A DNA stretch of 10,070 nt from Beijerinckiaceae bacterium (GTDB lineage: Bacteria > Pseudomonadota > Alphaproteobacteria > Rhizobiales > Beijerinckiaceae), in NCBI GenBank assembly GCA_022702195.1, contig JAKONB010000386.1, positions 1 to 10,070 of the forward strand, in the 5' to 3' direction. The notes beneath the pieces were generated by a model, which worked only from the letters and a program-made list of their open reading frames with translations, did not search any database and was not told where the DNA came from. Shown here piece after piece: positions 1 to 5,862 of the stretch (positions within the stretch are counted from its first letter, which is position 1; each line of letters opens with the position of its first letter). A program made the translations under genes and the position numbers.

Positions 1-2
1 CG

Positions 3-473
3 CGGGAGCCGTTCTGGCGCACCAAGAGCCTGGAGGCGATGAGCCCGGCCGAGTGGGAGAGCCTGTGTGACGGCTGCGGCCGCTGCTGCCTCCTGAAGCT
101 CGAGGACGAGGATACCGGGGAGGTCTACCACACCGATGTCGGCTGCACCCTGCTCGACGGCCATGGCTGCCGCTGCCGCGACTATCCGCGCCGTCAGAAG
201 CGGGTGCCCGATTGCGTGCGCCTGACGCCGGAGGCGGTGCGCACGATTCCCTGGCTGCCGCCCACCTGCGCCTATCGCCTGGTGCGGGACGGGCGCGATC
301 TCTTCCCCTGGCATCCCCTGGTCACCGGCCGGGCGGCCAGCGTCCACGAGGCCGGCATCTCGGTGCGCGGGCGCATGTCCGGCAACGAGGAAGAATTCAC
401 CGCCGACGAACTCCTGGAGCGGATCGTCACCTGGCCGGGCCGGACGCCCGAGACCGAGGATCCGGAGGAGTAA
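3..473 (+). CDS. YcgN/UPF0260-type cysteine-cluster protein, 5' end outside window
   Basis: The frame is already open at the left edge and reads REPFWRTKSLEAMSPAEWE, so the ATG at 39 is an internal methionine and the true start lies before base 1. About 156 residues are visible, and E. coli YcgN is about 150, so only a few residues are missing. The protein is rich in cysteine: a CDGCGRCC cluster near the N-terminus, then Cys residues in GCTLLDGHGCRCRDYP, VPDC and PTCAYRL. This spacing is typical of the UPF0260/YkgJ-like zinc- or iron-binding family. The biochemical role of the family is unknown. No signal peptide or membrane segment is visible in the part seen. Its last 47 bases overlap the 3' end of the convergent anti-sigma gene. 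Family assignment is firm; function is not known. Confidence 0.9.
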   Translation, partial: REPFWRTKSLEAMSPAEWESLCDGCGRCCLLKLEDEDTGEVYHTDVGCTLLDGHGCRCRDYPRRQKRVPDCVRLTPEAVRTIPWLPPTCAYRLVRDGRDLFPWHPLVTGRAASVHEAGISVRGRMSGNEEEFTADELLERIVTWPGRTPETEDPEE

Positions 474-1182
474 GCGGAGCCGGCTCGGCCGAGAGCAGCC
501 GGCCGCCGGCCAGGAGGTTGAGGCCGATCACCCCAAGCACCGCGACGCCGTGGATCAGCAGGTCCGTCGCGGCGGCGTCGTGGGGATGGAACGGCACCAG
601 CAGGGCGGCGGCGGCGGCCGACGCGGCCAGGCCGCCGAGCGCCGCCGTGAGGGTCGGCCGCAGCGGGCAGGCCCGGCGCAGCATGGCGAGGATCAGCACC
701 GAGAGCGGCACCGAGACGCAGACCAGGAAGCCGAAGCAGCCCGTGCCCGTGACATGGCCGTGCCCCACAGGGCCGGACAGATCGGTGCCCGGCGCGATCC
801 AGCCGCGCAGGCAGCCTAGGCCGCTCGCCCCGACCCAGAGGGCCAGCCCCGGCAGCGGCAGCAGCGACCAGGCGGCGGAACGCCCCGGCACGCTGGTGGC
901 GAAGGCCGCGACGGCGGCAGTCGCCGCGGTCAGCACCGCGCCGAGCCCGGCGAGCGCCCGGTCCGGAACCCGCATGCGCAGCAGGAATCCGGGAGCGTCG
1001 AACGGGCTCGCGCCGACGAGCTCCAGGATCAGCCCCGCCACCAGCCCCACCAGCAGGACCGCTCCGAGCCAGAGGGCGGCGCGTCGGGCCGGTCCCGGCA
1101 GCGGCCGGACCGGCGTTAGGTCGTGCGCCAGATCGTCGACGAGCCGCTCGGATCGGGCTTGGTTGCGGGCGCGATCGGGCAT
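427..1182 (-). CDS. nrsF: NrsF-type (DUF1109) membrane anti-sigma factor
   Basis: This 251-residue protein has a short basic/acidic cytoplasmic N-terminus (about 1-33, with RLVDDLAHDLTPVRPLP) followed by six hydrophobic segments at roughly 35-57, 77-96, 104-124, 149-168, 178-198 and 208-230. That is the layout of DUF1109/NrsF proteins, which hold a cognate ECF sigma factor at the inner membrane. Cysteines lie at 124, 149, 155 and 172, next to or within membrane segments. In Caulobacter NrsF, as I recall, conserved cysteines are needed for signal response. The start codon overlaps the sigma stop codon (TGATG), implying translational coupling and balanced synthesis. The C-terminal tail (about 231-251) is rich in Pro, Arg and Ser and is encoded over the 3' end of the convergent YcgN-type gene. 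The inducing signal is not visible; heavy metal or oxidative stress is inferred from the Caulobacter system. Confidence 0.85.
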   Translation of the reverse strand: MPDRARNQARSERLVDDLAHDLTPVRPLPGPARRAALWLGAVLLVGLVAGLILELVGASPFDAPGFLLRMRVPDRALAGLGAVLTAATAAVAAFATSVPGRSAAWSLLPLPGLALWVGASGLGCLRGWIAPGTDLSGPVGHGHVTGTGCFGFLVCVSVPLSVLILAMLRRACPLRPTLTAALGGLAASAAAAALLVPFHPHDAAATDLLIHGVAVLGVIGLNLLAGGRLLSAEPAPLTPPDPRSRASGPAR

Positions 1183-1739
1183 CAGCTCCGTTCCTGGTTC
1201 AGGCGGGCGCGCAGGGCCTTCAGGGCCCGGTGCAGGTTGACCTTGAGGGCGCCCTTGCTGCGCCCGGTCAGGGCCGCGGTCTCGTCGAGCGACAGGTCGC
1301 GCAGGCCGAGATGCTCCACCGCCTGCCTCTGCCCCTCCGGCAGGGACGCGACCGCGCGCGCCAGGGCGGTGGCGCGCTCCCGCGCCTCCAGCCCCTGTCC
1401 GGGCGCGGGACCCGGATCGACCTCGGATTCGTAGGCCAGCGGATCGTGGATCTCCCGGGGCTGGCGGCCGGCCCGGCGCAGGCGGTCGATCGCCCGGCGC
1501 TGCGTGATGGCGCGCAGCCAGGGCAGGAAGGCGCGCGCGGGGTCGTAGCTCGCCCTGACCCGGTGGAGGGTCATCAGCGTGTCCTGCACCACGTCGTCCA
1601 CGGCCTCGCCGCGCACACCCTTGGCCCGCGCGATCGCCGACACGACCGGCAGGCACGCCTTCAGCAAGGCACGGTAGGCGGCCGCGTCGCCCCTTTGCGC
1701 CGCCGCCATCAGAGCCGCGAGTTCCTCGTCGAGCGCCAT
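1182..1739 (-). CDS. sigF: ECF sigma factor, SigF-like (partner of NrsF)
   Basis: This 185-residue sigma-70 family protein has only regions 2 and 4. Region 2 spans about 11-95, with DDVVQDTLMTLHR (48-60, region 2.2) and WLRAITQRRAIDRLRR (74-89, regions 2.3/2.4, -10 recognition). Region 4 spans about 126-178, with the helix-turn-helix LSLDETAALTGRSKGALKVN (149-168), -35 recognition. Between them is a Pro/Gly-rich linker. The immediately downstream, translationally coupled NrsF-type gene places it in the SigF-NrsF class of ECF factors. I chose the ATG at 1739 because it gives family-normal length and has GGAG five bases upstream. An in-frame ATG at 1853, overlapping the DUF1223 stop codon, would add 38 low-complexity residues and is a less likely alternative. 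It probably transcribes its own operon from the element at 2621-2646. Confidence 0.9.
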   Translation of the reverse strand: MALDEELAALMAAAQRGDAAAYRALLKACLPVVSAIARAKGVRGEAVDDVVQDTLMTLHRVRASYDPARAFLPWLRAITQRRAIDRLRRAGRQPREIHDPLAYESEVDPGPAPGQGLEARERATALARAVASLPEGQRQAVEHLGLRDLSLDETAALTGRSKGALKVNLHRALKALRARLNQERS

Positions 1740-1744
1740 CGGGG

Positions 1745-1748
1745 CTCC
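1745..1748 (-). promoter_or_regulatory. Ribosome-binding site that decides the sigma factor start
   Basis: GGAG on the minus strand sits five bases before the ATG at 1739. It favours that start over the upstream in-frame ATG at 1853, which lacks a comparable purine stretch but overlaps the preceding stop codon. Confidence 0.55.
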
Positions 1749-1852
1749 GCCGGTCCGTTCCCCGGCCCCGGCCGAGTTTAGAGCATCGCCAGGCCTCGGC
1801 ACCAGCGCCCATCCGCGAGGCGCGCCGGGCCTTCCGCCCGAGAGGGCCAGCA

Positions 1853-2572
1853 TCACCGGCGCTCGTCCCGCGCCATCTCGGCGGGACGGTCGGCGAGGCG
1901 ACCCGCGCCCAGGATGCGGCCATCGCTCGCCTGGAGCAGGAGGGCCGCCGTCTCACCCTCCGGGACAGCGGCCGCGAACGCCGCAGCCGCGCCCGACCAG
2001 GGGCCGAGATCCTGGATCGACCGGACGACGTTGGCCTGTTCGAGGGTCCGCCCGGCATTCTCGCCGCGCAGGACCCGGCTGGTATGGCTCGGGTCGAAGC
2101 CGATCAGCAGGACCCGCCCGGCGCCGCTCCCGGCCCCGACCCGCGCGGCGATGCGGGTGCCCTCGCGGACCAGCGTCACCGGGACCGAAGGGCCGGCGCT
2201 CCGCGCCCGCGCGATGACCGCCCGCAGGCCGGCCTCGTCGGAGCCGATCAGCTCCGCCTGCCCGTCGACCACCGCCTGCGGCGTGTAGGTGGGGCCGCCG
2301 AACCGGGTGGCGTACGCGTCCTGGCGGGCGGTGGCGGTCGGCAGCGAATAGGGATCGCGCCAGTCGAGGTGGTTCCAGTAGGTGACGTGAAAGGCGAGGG
2401 GCAGCACCTCCGCGCCCTCGTGGGCGAGCCGGCCGATCAGCGCTTCGGCGGGCGGGCAGGAGGAGCAGCTCTGCGAGGTGAACAATTCGACGACCACGGG
2501 GCGCTCCGCCGCCGCGCCCGGACGGTCGGTGGCGAGCAGCAGGGCAGCGCAGATCAGGGCGGCAGGTCGCAT
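1853..2572 (-). CDS. DUF1223 secreted thioredoxin-like protein, first gene of the sigma operon
   Basis: This 239-residue protein starts with a signal peptide (MRPAALICAALLLATDRPGAAA, probable cleavage after residue 22), so it should act in the periplasm. A thioredoxin-like fold follows: beta strand VVVELF, the redox motif C36-S-S-C39 in TSQSCSSCPPAE, the DUF1223 signature FHVTYWNHLDWRDP (61-74), and a likely cis-proline (P98) in TYTPQAVVDG. The family has no firmly established reaction; a thiol-disulfide role is inferred from the CxxC and the fold. A longer in-frame ORF reaches 2683, but it lacks the signal peptide at its start and runs into the creatininase gene. It is followed after 113 bp by the sigma gene, and a SigF-type promoter lies 49 bp upstream, so it is probably part of the stress response that NrsF senses. 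Confidence 0.88.
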   Translation of the reverse strand: MRPAALICAALLLATDRPGAAAERPVVVELFTSQSCSSCPPAEALIGRLAHEGAEVLPLAFHVTYWNHLDWRDPYSLPTATARQDAYATRFGGPTYTPQAVVDGQAELIGSDEAGLRAVIARARSAGPSVPVTLVREGTRIAARVGAGSGAGRVLLIGFDPSHTSRVLRGENAGRTLEQANVVRSIQDLGPWSGAAAAFAAAVPEGETAALLLQASDGRILGAGRLADRPAEMARDERR

Positions 2573-2620
2573 GGAGAGGGCTCCCGGCGCCGGGGATGGT
2601 GTCCGGCGCTGACGGGATTG

Positions 2621-2646
2621 TTCGTGCGCGGGCCGGCGTCGGTTAC
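2621..2646 (-). promoter_or_regulatory. Candidate SigF-type ECF promoter, GTAACC-N16-CGAA
   Basis: On the minus strand GTAACC (2646-2641) is followed after exactly 16 bases by CGAA (2624-2621). This matches the -35/-10 pair I recall for Caulobacter SigF-dependent operons. Transcription would begin near 2614, about 40 bases before the DUF1223 ATG at 2572, and continue through sigF and nrsF, giving autoregulation. The TAA stop of the upstream creatininase-family gene is part of the -35 hexamer. The match is seen directly; activity is inferred. Confidence 0.7.
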
Positions 2647-3437
2647 GCCGGGTCCGACCCGTCGAGCGCGAACCGGTCCACATCCCGCAGCAGGGCGAGG
2701 AAGGCGGCGGCGCCGTGGTCGAGGGCGGCCCGCCCGGCCTGCGCCGTGCCCAGCCGCGCGTCGCCCATCGCCCCGGAGGGATGGAGGTCGCCCGCCTTCC
2801 AGGCGAAGGCGGCGGGGCGGCCGGCGCGCAGATGGGTGTAGGCCCGGGCCATGGCGAGGCTGCGCGGCGGGAAATCGGCGATCCGGTCCGTCCGCACCAG
2901 ATCGGGGCGGAGCGCCAGCATCAGCGCGGTCTCGATGCCGCCGGCATGGATGCCGTGGACGATTTCGTCGGCGGGAAACAGGCCGTCCGGGTAGCCGAAA
3001 CGGGACCAGGCTGTGGTGATCGCCACCATGCCGAATCGCGCGCGCAGCTCCCCCGCCACGAGATCGATGAGGGCGCTGTTGCCGCCGTGGCTCGTGACGA
3101 GCACCAGTTTCGCGCAGCCGGCTCGATGGATCGCGGCGCCGATGCCGGTCCAGGCGGCCAGGGCGGTCCCGGTGTCGAGGGACAGGGTGCCCGGAAACGC
3201 GTCGTGCTCGTCGGATTTGCCGACGTTCTGCACCGGCAAAAGAAGGATATCGAGACCGTCGGCGGAGAGGGCGCGCAGGCGGTCGAGGTAGCCGGCGGCG
3301 ATGATCGTGTCGGTGGCCAGCGGCAGGTGGGGGCCGTGCTGTTCGATGGCCGCCACGGGCAGGACCGCGATGGCGCCGGCCATGTCGCGGTCACGGATCT
3401 CCTCGGTGGTCAGGTCGGCCCAGTCGCGCACCGGCAT
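2643..3437 (-). CDS. Creatininase-family metal amidohydrolase
   Basis: This 264-residue protein is the usual length for the creatininase family (about 260). The metal-binding pattern is intact: E32 and H34 in IEQHGPHLPLATD, D43 in the same motif, H117 in TSHGGN, and H164 and E169 in HGIHAGGIETALM. The SDEHDAFPGTLSLDT segment (75-89) is also typical. Members hydrolyse cyclic or linear amides: creatinine, formamidopyrimidine intermediates (ArfB), or the precursor peptide in mycofactocin maturation (MftE). No creatine, riboflavin or mycofactocin genes lie nearby, so the substrate cannot be named. No signal peptide is seen. The start at 3437 is preceded by AGGAGAG at a good distance, and the longer upstream reading frame runs through the CsbD gene in another frame. 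Its stop codon lies inside the next promoter's -35 box. Confidence 0.9.
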   Translation of the reverse strand: MPVRDWADLTTEEIRDRDMAGAIAVLPVAAIEQHGPHLPLATDTIIAAGYLDRLRALSADGLDILLLPVQNVGKSDEHDAFPGTLSLDTGTALAAWTGIGAAIHRAGCAKLVLVTSHGGNSALIDLVAGELRARFGMVAITTAWSRFGYPDGLFPADEIVHGIHAGGIETALMLALRPDLVRTDRIADFPPRSLAMARAYTHLRAGRPAAFAWKAGDLHPSGAMGDARLGTAQAGRAALDHGAAAFLALLRDVDRFALDGSDPA

Positions 3438-3526
3438 CCGGCTCTCCTCGCATCGGGCACCCACCGCGCCCGCTGGGAGATCGCCATACGGGCGTGGCGC
3501 GATGCTGTCGATGCGGGGTTGCGCGG

Positions 3527-3910
3527 TCAGCGGCTCCGGCGCAGGAGCCAGCCGAGGCCGAAGGCGGCCGCCGCGACCAGCAGCAGGGTCGCGCCCTTGT
3601 TTTCCTCGGCCTGCGAGGCCACGGCACGGCCGCGCCGAACGGCTTCGTCGCCGTAATGGCGACCCCGCTCCCGCACCTCGCCGGCGATGGCGCGGCCACG
3701 CCCCACGGCCTCGTCGGCCAGATGGCGTCCGTCCCGCTCCAGGTCGTGGGCGGTGTCGCGCGCCCGGCCATAGGCATGCTGGGCGGCGCCCACCGCCTGA
3801 TCGAACGCACCCTCCACCTGCTGGCGCGGACGCCCGGCGATGGCGCCGAACGCCGTCTTGCCACGGCCGCGGAGGTGGCGGATCCCGCCCTCGAGCTTGT
3901 CCCTGTTCAT
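3527..3910 (-). CDS. CsbD-family stress protein with C-terminal membrane anchor
   Basis: Residues 1-50 of this 127-residue protein follow the CsbD pattern (MNRDKLEGG, then spaced Gly/Lys, VEGAFDQAVGAAQHAYG). Unlike ordinary CsbD proteins of 60-70 residues, it continues with an amphipathic helix built from a 22-residue repeat (61-76 and 83-98, GRHxxDEAVxRGRAxA) and ends in one hydrophobic segment (about 107-123, LLLVAAAAFGLGWLL) followed by RRSR. The tail resembles the membrane anchors of DUF883/ElaB-like proteins. It probably sits on the inner membrane and serves in stress survival, but no CsbD activity is established. GAGAGG lies before the ATG. It follows the small csbD gene by 109 bp on the same strand and may share its transcript. 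Confidence 0.82.
   Translation of the reverse strand: MNRDKLEGGIRHLRGRGKTAFGAIAGRPRQQVEGAFDQAVGAAQHAYGRARDTAHDLERDGRHLADEAVGRGRAIAGEVRERGRHYGDEAVRRGRAVASQAEENKGATLLLVAAAAFGLGWLLRRSR
3617..3730 (-). repeat. Internal 22-residue repeat in the CsbD-family protein
   Basis: Residues 61-76 (bases 3730-3683) and 83-98 (3664-3617) share 12 of 16 positions. The 22-residue period is two turns of an 11-residue repeat, as seen in LEA-like and apolipoprotein-like amphipathic helices. Confidence 0.7.
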
Positions 3911-3945
3911 GGTTGGTCGCCTCTCTTGAAGTCGTCCTGCGGAGA

Positions 3946-3960
3946 GCGGGCCGAGCCCGC
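3946..3960. other. Short GC-rich hairpin between the two CsbD genes
   Basis: GCGGGC and GCCCGC form a perfect 6-bp stem with a 3-base loop. It lies 36 bases before the start of the 127-residue CsbD gene. No T-tract follows on either strand, so it is more likely an attenuator-like or mRNA-stability element than a full terminator. It may equally be chance in such GC-rich DNA. Confidence 0.3.
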
Positions 3961-4019
3961 CATCCCGTGGCCGGCACGGAACGGCGTCGCCGCCCCGCGC
4001 CCGGATTCCGATGCGATGA

Positions 4020-4232
4020 TCAGATCTTCTTGACGGCGTCGGCCGCGCTCTGGGCCGCGTTCTTCACGCCGTCCTTGGCGTCGCCGACGGTCTTCTGGGC
4101 CTCGCCCTTCAGCTTCTGGGCCTTGCCCTCGGCCTGAAGCTTCTCGTTGCCGGTGGCCGAGCCGATGCCCTGCTTGACGTTGCCGACGGCTTCGTTGGCG
4201 AGACCCTTGATCTTGTCCGTCGTGCTGCTCAT
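4020..4232 (-). CDS. csbD: CsbD-family general stress protein
   Basis: This is a 70-residue, strongly hydrophilic protein made of Lys, Ala, Gly, Glu and Gln, with the CsbD pattern: DKIKGLANEAVGNVKQGIG, then an AEGKAQKLKGEAQ segment (34-46) and a Lys/Ala-rich amphipathic C-terminus. CsbD proteins are abundant, small, stress-induced proteins (sigma-B regulon in Bacillus, general stress response in alphaproteobacteria) with no known enzymatic activity. The true start is the ATG at 4232, with AAGGAGAT immediately upstream; a much longer reading frame in the same phase extends across the intergenic region and is not coding. The sigma-EcfG-type promoter at 4297-4321 gives a leader of about 58 bases. 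Divergent from the oxlT operon. Confidence 0.9.
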   Translation of the reverse strand: MSSTTDKIKGLANEAVGNVKQGIGSATGNEKLQAEGKAQKLKGEAQKTVGDAKDGVKNAAQSAADAVKKI

Positions 4233-4296
4233 CGAAATCTCCTTGACGCTGCGTGGATCCGGCGGCGCGAACGGCCCCGGCCCCTCGGGGAAGCGG

Positions 4297-4321
4297 AACG
4301 GTGCGGCGCGCCCAAGGTTCC
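4297..4321 (-). promoter_or_regulatory. Sigma-EcfG (general stress) promoter of csbD
   Basis: On the minus strand GGAAC (4321-4317), 16 bases, then CGTT (4300-4297): an exact match to the alphaproteobacterial GGAAC-N16/17-CGTT consensus recognised by sigma-EcfG, the output of the PhyR-NepR switch. csbD genes are typical targets. The start of transcription would be near 4290. The opposite strand reads GGAAC (4295-4299), 16 bases, GGTT, a weaker copy facing oxlT. Confidence 0.82.
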
Positions 4322-4414
4322 GGTGGCCGAACATCCGCTCACGATTCCTTGTTCGGCTTTCCGGACTTTCGCGATGCAACAACACGTCCGGATCAACGCT
4401 CAGCCACAGCATCT

Positions 4415-4447
4415 CAAATTTTTTATTCGGAGGCGCCAAAAATTTTG
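4415..4447. repeat. AT-rich inverted repeat upstream of oxlT
   Basis: CAAATTTTTT (4415-4424) and AAAAATTTTG (4438-4447) are complementary at 9 of 10 positions, around a 13-base GC-rich spacer containing GGCGCC. It could be an operator or curved-DNA site for the operon that starts at 4548. Confidence 0.45.
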
Positions 4448-4482
4448 CGGACCAATGAAGGGCGTATCGAAGGCAAAGTTTC

Positions 4483-4492
4483 TTGAATTCAA
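4483..4492. promoter_or_regulatory. TTGAATTCAA palindrome, possible operator
   Basis: A perfect 10-bp palindrome lies 56 bases before the oxlT start codon. Its size and TTG-CAA ends fit a dimeric repressor such as GntR-type proteins, but no regulator gene is in the window and the site is short enough to be chance. Confidence 0.3.
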
Positions 4493-4547
4493 AATACGTC
4501 TCGATCAAAACGGTGCGATAACAAGAATTGAGCCGAGGAAGACGTTC

Positions 4548-5858
4548 ATGACCGTGCGCGCTGCTGCGCCTGTCCCCGGAGGCGCCGCCTTCGCCACCCC
4601 CGCCAAGGTGGATGCCCCGCCGCTCGGTCGCTGGGGACAGCTGATCCTCGGCGTGGTGTGCATGTCGATGATCGCCAACCTGCAATATGGCTGGACCCTG
4701 TTCGTCGATCCGATCCAGCAGAAATTCGGCTGGGAGCGCACCGCGATCCAATGGGCCTTCACCATCTTCGTGGTGATGGAGACCTGGCTGGTGCCGATCG
4801 AGGGCTGGTTCGTGGATCGCTACGGCCCGCGGGTCGTCACGATCTTCGGCGGCGCCCTGTGCGCGCTGGGCTGGGTGATGAATTCCTACGCGGATTCGCT
4901 GACCATGCTGTACGCCGCCGCCGCCGTCAGCGGTGTCGGAGCGGGCGCGGTCTACGGCACCTGCGTCGGCAACGCCCTGAAATGGTTTCCCGACCGCCGC
5001 GGCTTCGCGGCCGGCCTCACCGCCGCCGGTTTCGGCGCCGGCTCGGCGCTGACCGTGATCCCGATCGCCGCGATGATCCGCGATTCCGGCTACCAGCACA
5101 CCTTCCTGGTGTTCGGCCTCGGCCAGGGCCTCGTGGTCATGCTGGCCGCCCTGCTGCTCGTCTCGCCCAGCGCCGGCTTCAAGGACCGGATGCTCGCCGG
5201 CCGTCCCACCGTGAACAGCACCACCCGGCGCCAGTACAGCCCGCGCGAGATGGTCCAAACCCCGGTCTTCTGGCTGCTCTATCTCATGTTCGTGATGATG
5301 GCGGCCGGGGGCCTGATGGCGGCGGCCTCCCTCGCCCCCATCGCCAAGGACTTCCAGGTGGCCGGCGTGCCGGTTTCGCTCATGGGCATCACCCTGCCGG
5401 CGCTCACCTTCGCGCTGACCATCGACCGCGTCCTCAACGGCGTCACCCGCCCGTTCTTCGGCTGGGTCTCGGACAAGATCGGCCGCGAGAACACCATGGT
5501 CATCGCCTTCATGATCGAGGGCGTCGGCATCCTGGCCCTGGGCATGTTCGCCCATATCCCGCTCGCCTTCGTGGTCCTCACCGGTCTGGTGTTCTTCGCC
5601 TGGGGCGAGATCTACTCCCTGTTCCCGGCCACCTGCAGCGACACCTACGGCGACAAGAACGCGGCGGCCAATGCCGGATTGCTCTACACCGCCAAGGGCA
5701 CCTCCGCGCTGCTGTTGCCCGTCCTGCTGATGATCCAGGCCAAGACCGGCACCTGGCAGACGGTGTTCTACGCCGCCTCCGGCATGGCCTTCACGGCAGG
5801 CTTCCTGGCGCTGTTCGTGCTCAAGCCCATGCGCGCCCGGCTCATCGCCCGGAGCTGA
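4548..5858 (+). CDS. oxlT: OxlT-type MFS antiporter, probably oxalate:formate exchange
   Basis: This 436-residue, 12-helix major facilitator protein resembles Oxalobacter OxlT throughout: NLQYGWTLFVDPIQQKFGW (44-62), the loop 2-3 motif GWFVDRYGPR (86-95), WFPDRRGFAAG (146-156), NGVTRPFFGWVSDKIGR (297-313) and SLFPATCSDTYG (357-368). The two basic residues that bind the oxalate carboxylates in OxlT are both present, as R301 (OxlT Arg272) and K383 (OxlT Lys355, in TAKGTSALL). That supports a dicarboxylate substrate and not merely MFS membership. The start at 4548 has GAGGAAG six bases upstream; a longer in-frame ORF from 4323 would put 75 hydrophilic residues from intergenic DNA in front. The next gene follows after 4 bp. 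The oxalate-CoA ligase two genes further on makes oxalate the best substrate guess. Confidence 0.88.
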   Translation: MTVRAAAPVPGGAAFATPAKVDAPPLGRWGQLILGVVCMSMIANLQYGWTLFVDPIQQKFGWERTAIQWAFTIFVVMETWLVPIEGWFVDRYGPRVVTIFGGALCALGWVMNSYADSLTMLYAAAAVSGVGAGAVYGTCVGNALKWFPDRRGFAAGLTAAGFGAGSALTVIPIAAMIRDSGYQHTFLVFGLGQGLVVMLAALLLVSPSAGFKDRMLAGRPTVNSTTRRQYSPREMVQTPVFWLLYLMFVMMAAGGLMAAASLAPIAKDFQVAGVPVSLMGITLPALTFALTIDRVLNGVTRPFFGWVSDKIGRENTMVIAFMIEGVGILALGMFAHIPLAFVVLTGLVFFAWGEIYSLFPATCSDTYGDKNAAANAGLLYTAKGTSALLLPVLLMIQAKTGTWQTVFYAASGMAFTAGFLALFVLKPMRARLIARS

Positions 5859-5862
5859 CCCG

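Larger units (their letters stand above)
4233..4547. other. Divergent intergenic region between csbD and the oxalate operon
   Basis: These 315 bases hold no convincing gene. The csbD-proximal half (to about 4350) is GC-rich and carries the GGAAC/CGTT promoter of csbD. The half nearer oxlT (about 4410-4530) is clearly richer in A and T than anything else in the window. It contains an inverted repeat at 4415-4447 and a perfect TTGAATTCAA palindrome at 4483-4492. The oxlT promoter should be here, but I see no sigma-70 pair good enough to mark. Confidence 0.7.

Noticed and set aside
479..503. Stem-loop (7-bp stem, 11-base loop) six bases after the YcgN-type stop codon, as a terminator
   Set aside because: There is no T-tract, and the bases lie within the nrsF coding sequence on the other strand; pairing of this size is common in such GC-rich coding DNA.
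3973..4009. Second sigma-EcfG promoter for the 127-residue CsbD gene (minus-strand GGAAT then CGTT)
   Set aside because: The -35 is GGAAT instead of GGAAC and the spacing is 21 bases, outside the 16-17 allowed. Readthrough from the csbD promoter explains expression better.
4483..4522. Sigma-70 promoter for oxlT using TTGAAT as -35 or GATAAC as -10
   Set aside because: Neither hexamer has an acceptable partner at 16-18 bases, so I left the promoter unmarked.
4020..5555. 511-codon minus-strand frame joining csbD to DNA opposite oxlT
   Set aside because: Only the last 70 codons form a recognisable protein, with its own ribosome-binding site and promoter. The rest is antisense to a clear membrane transporter and crosses the intergenic region.
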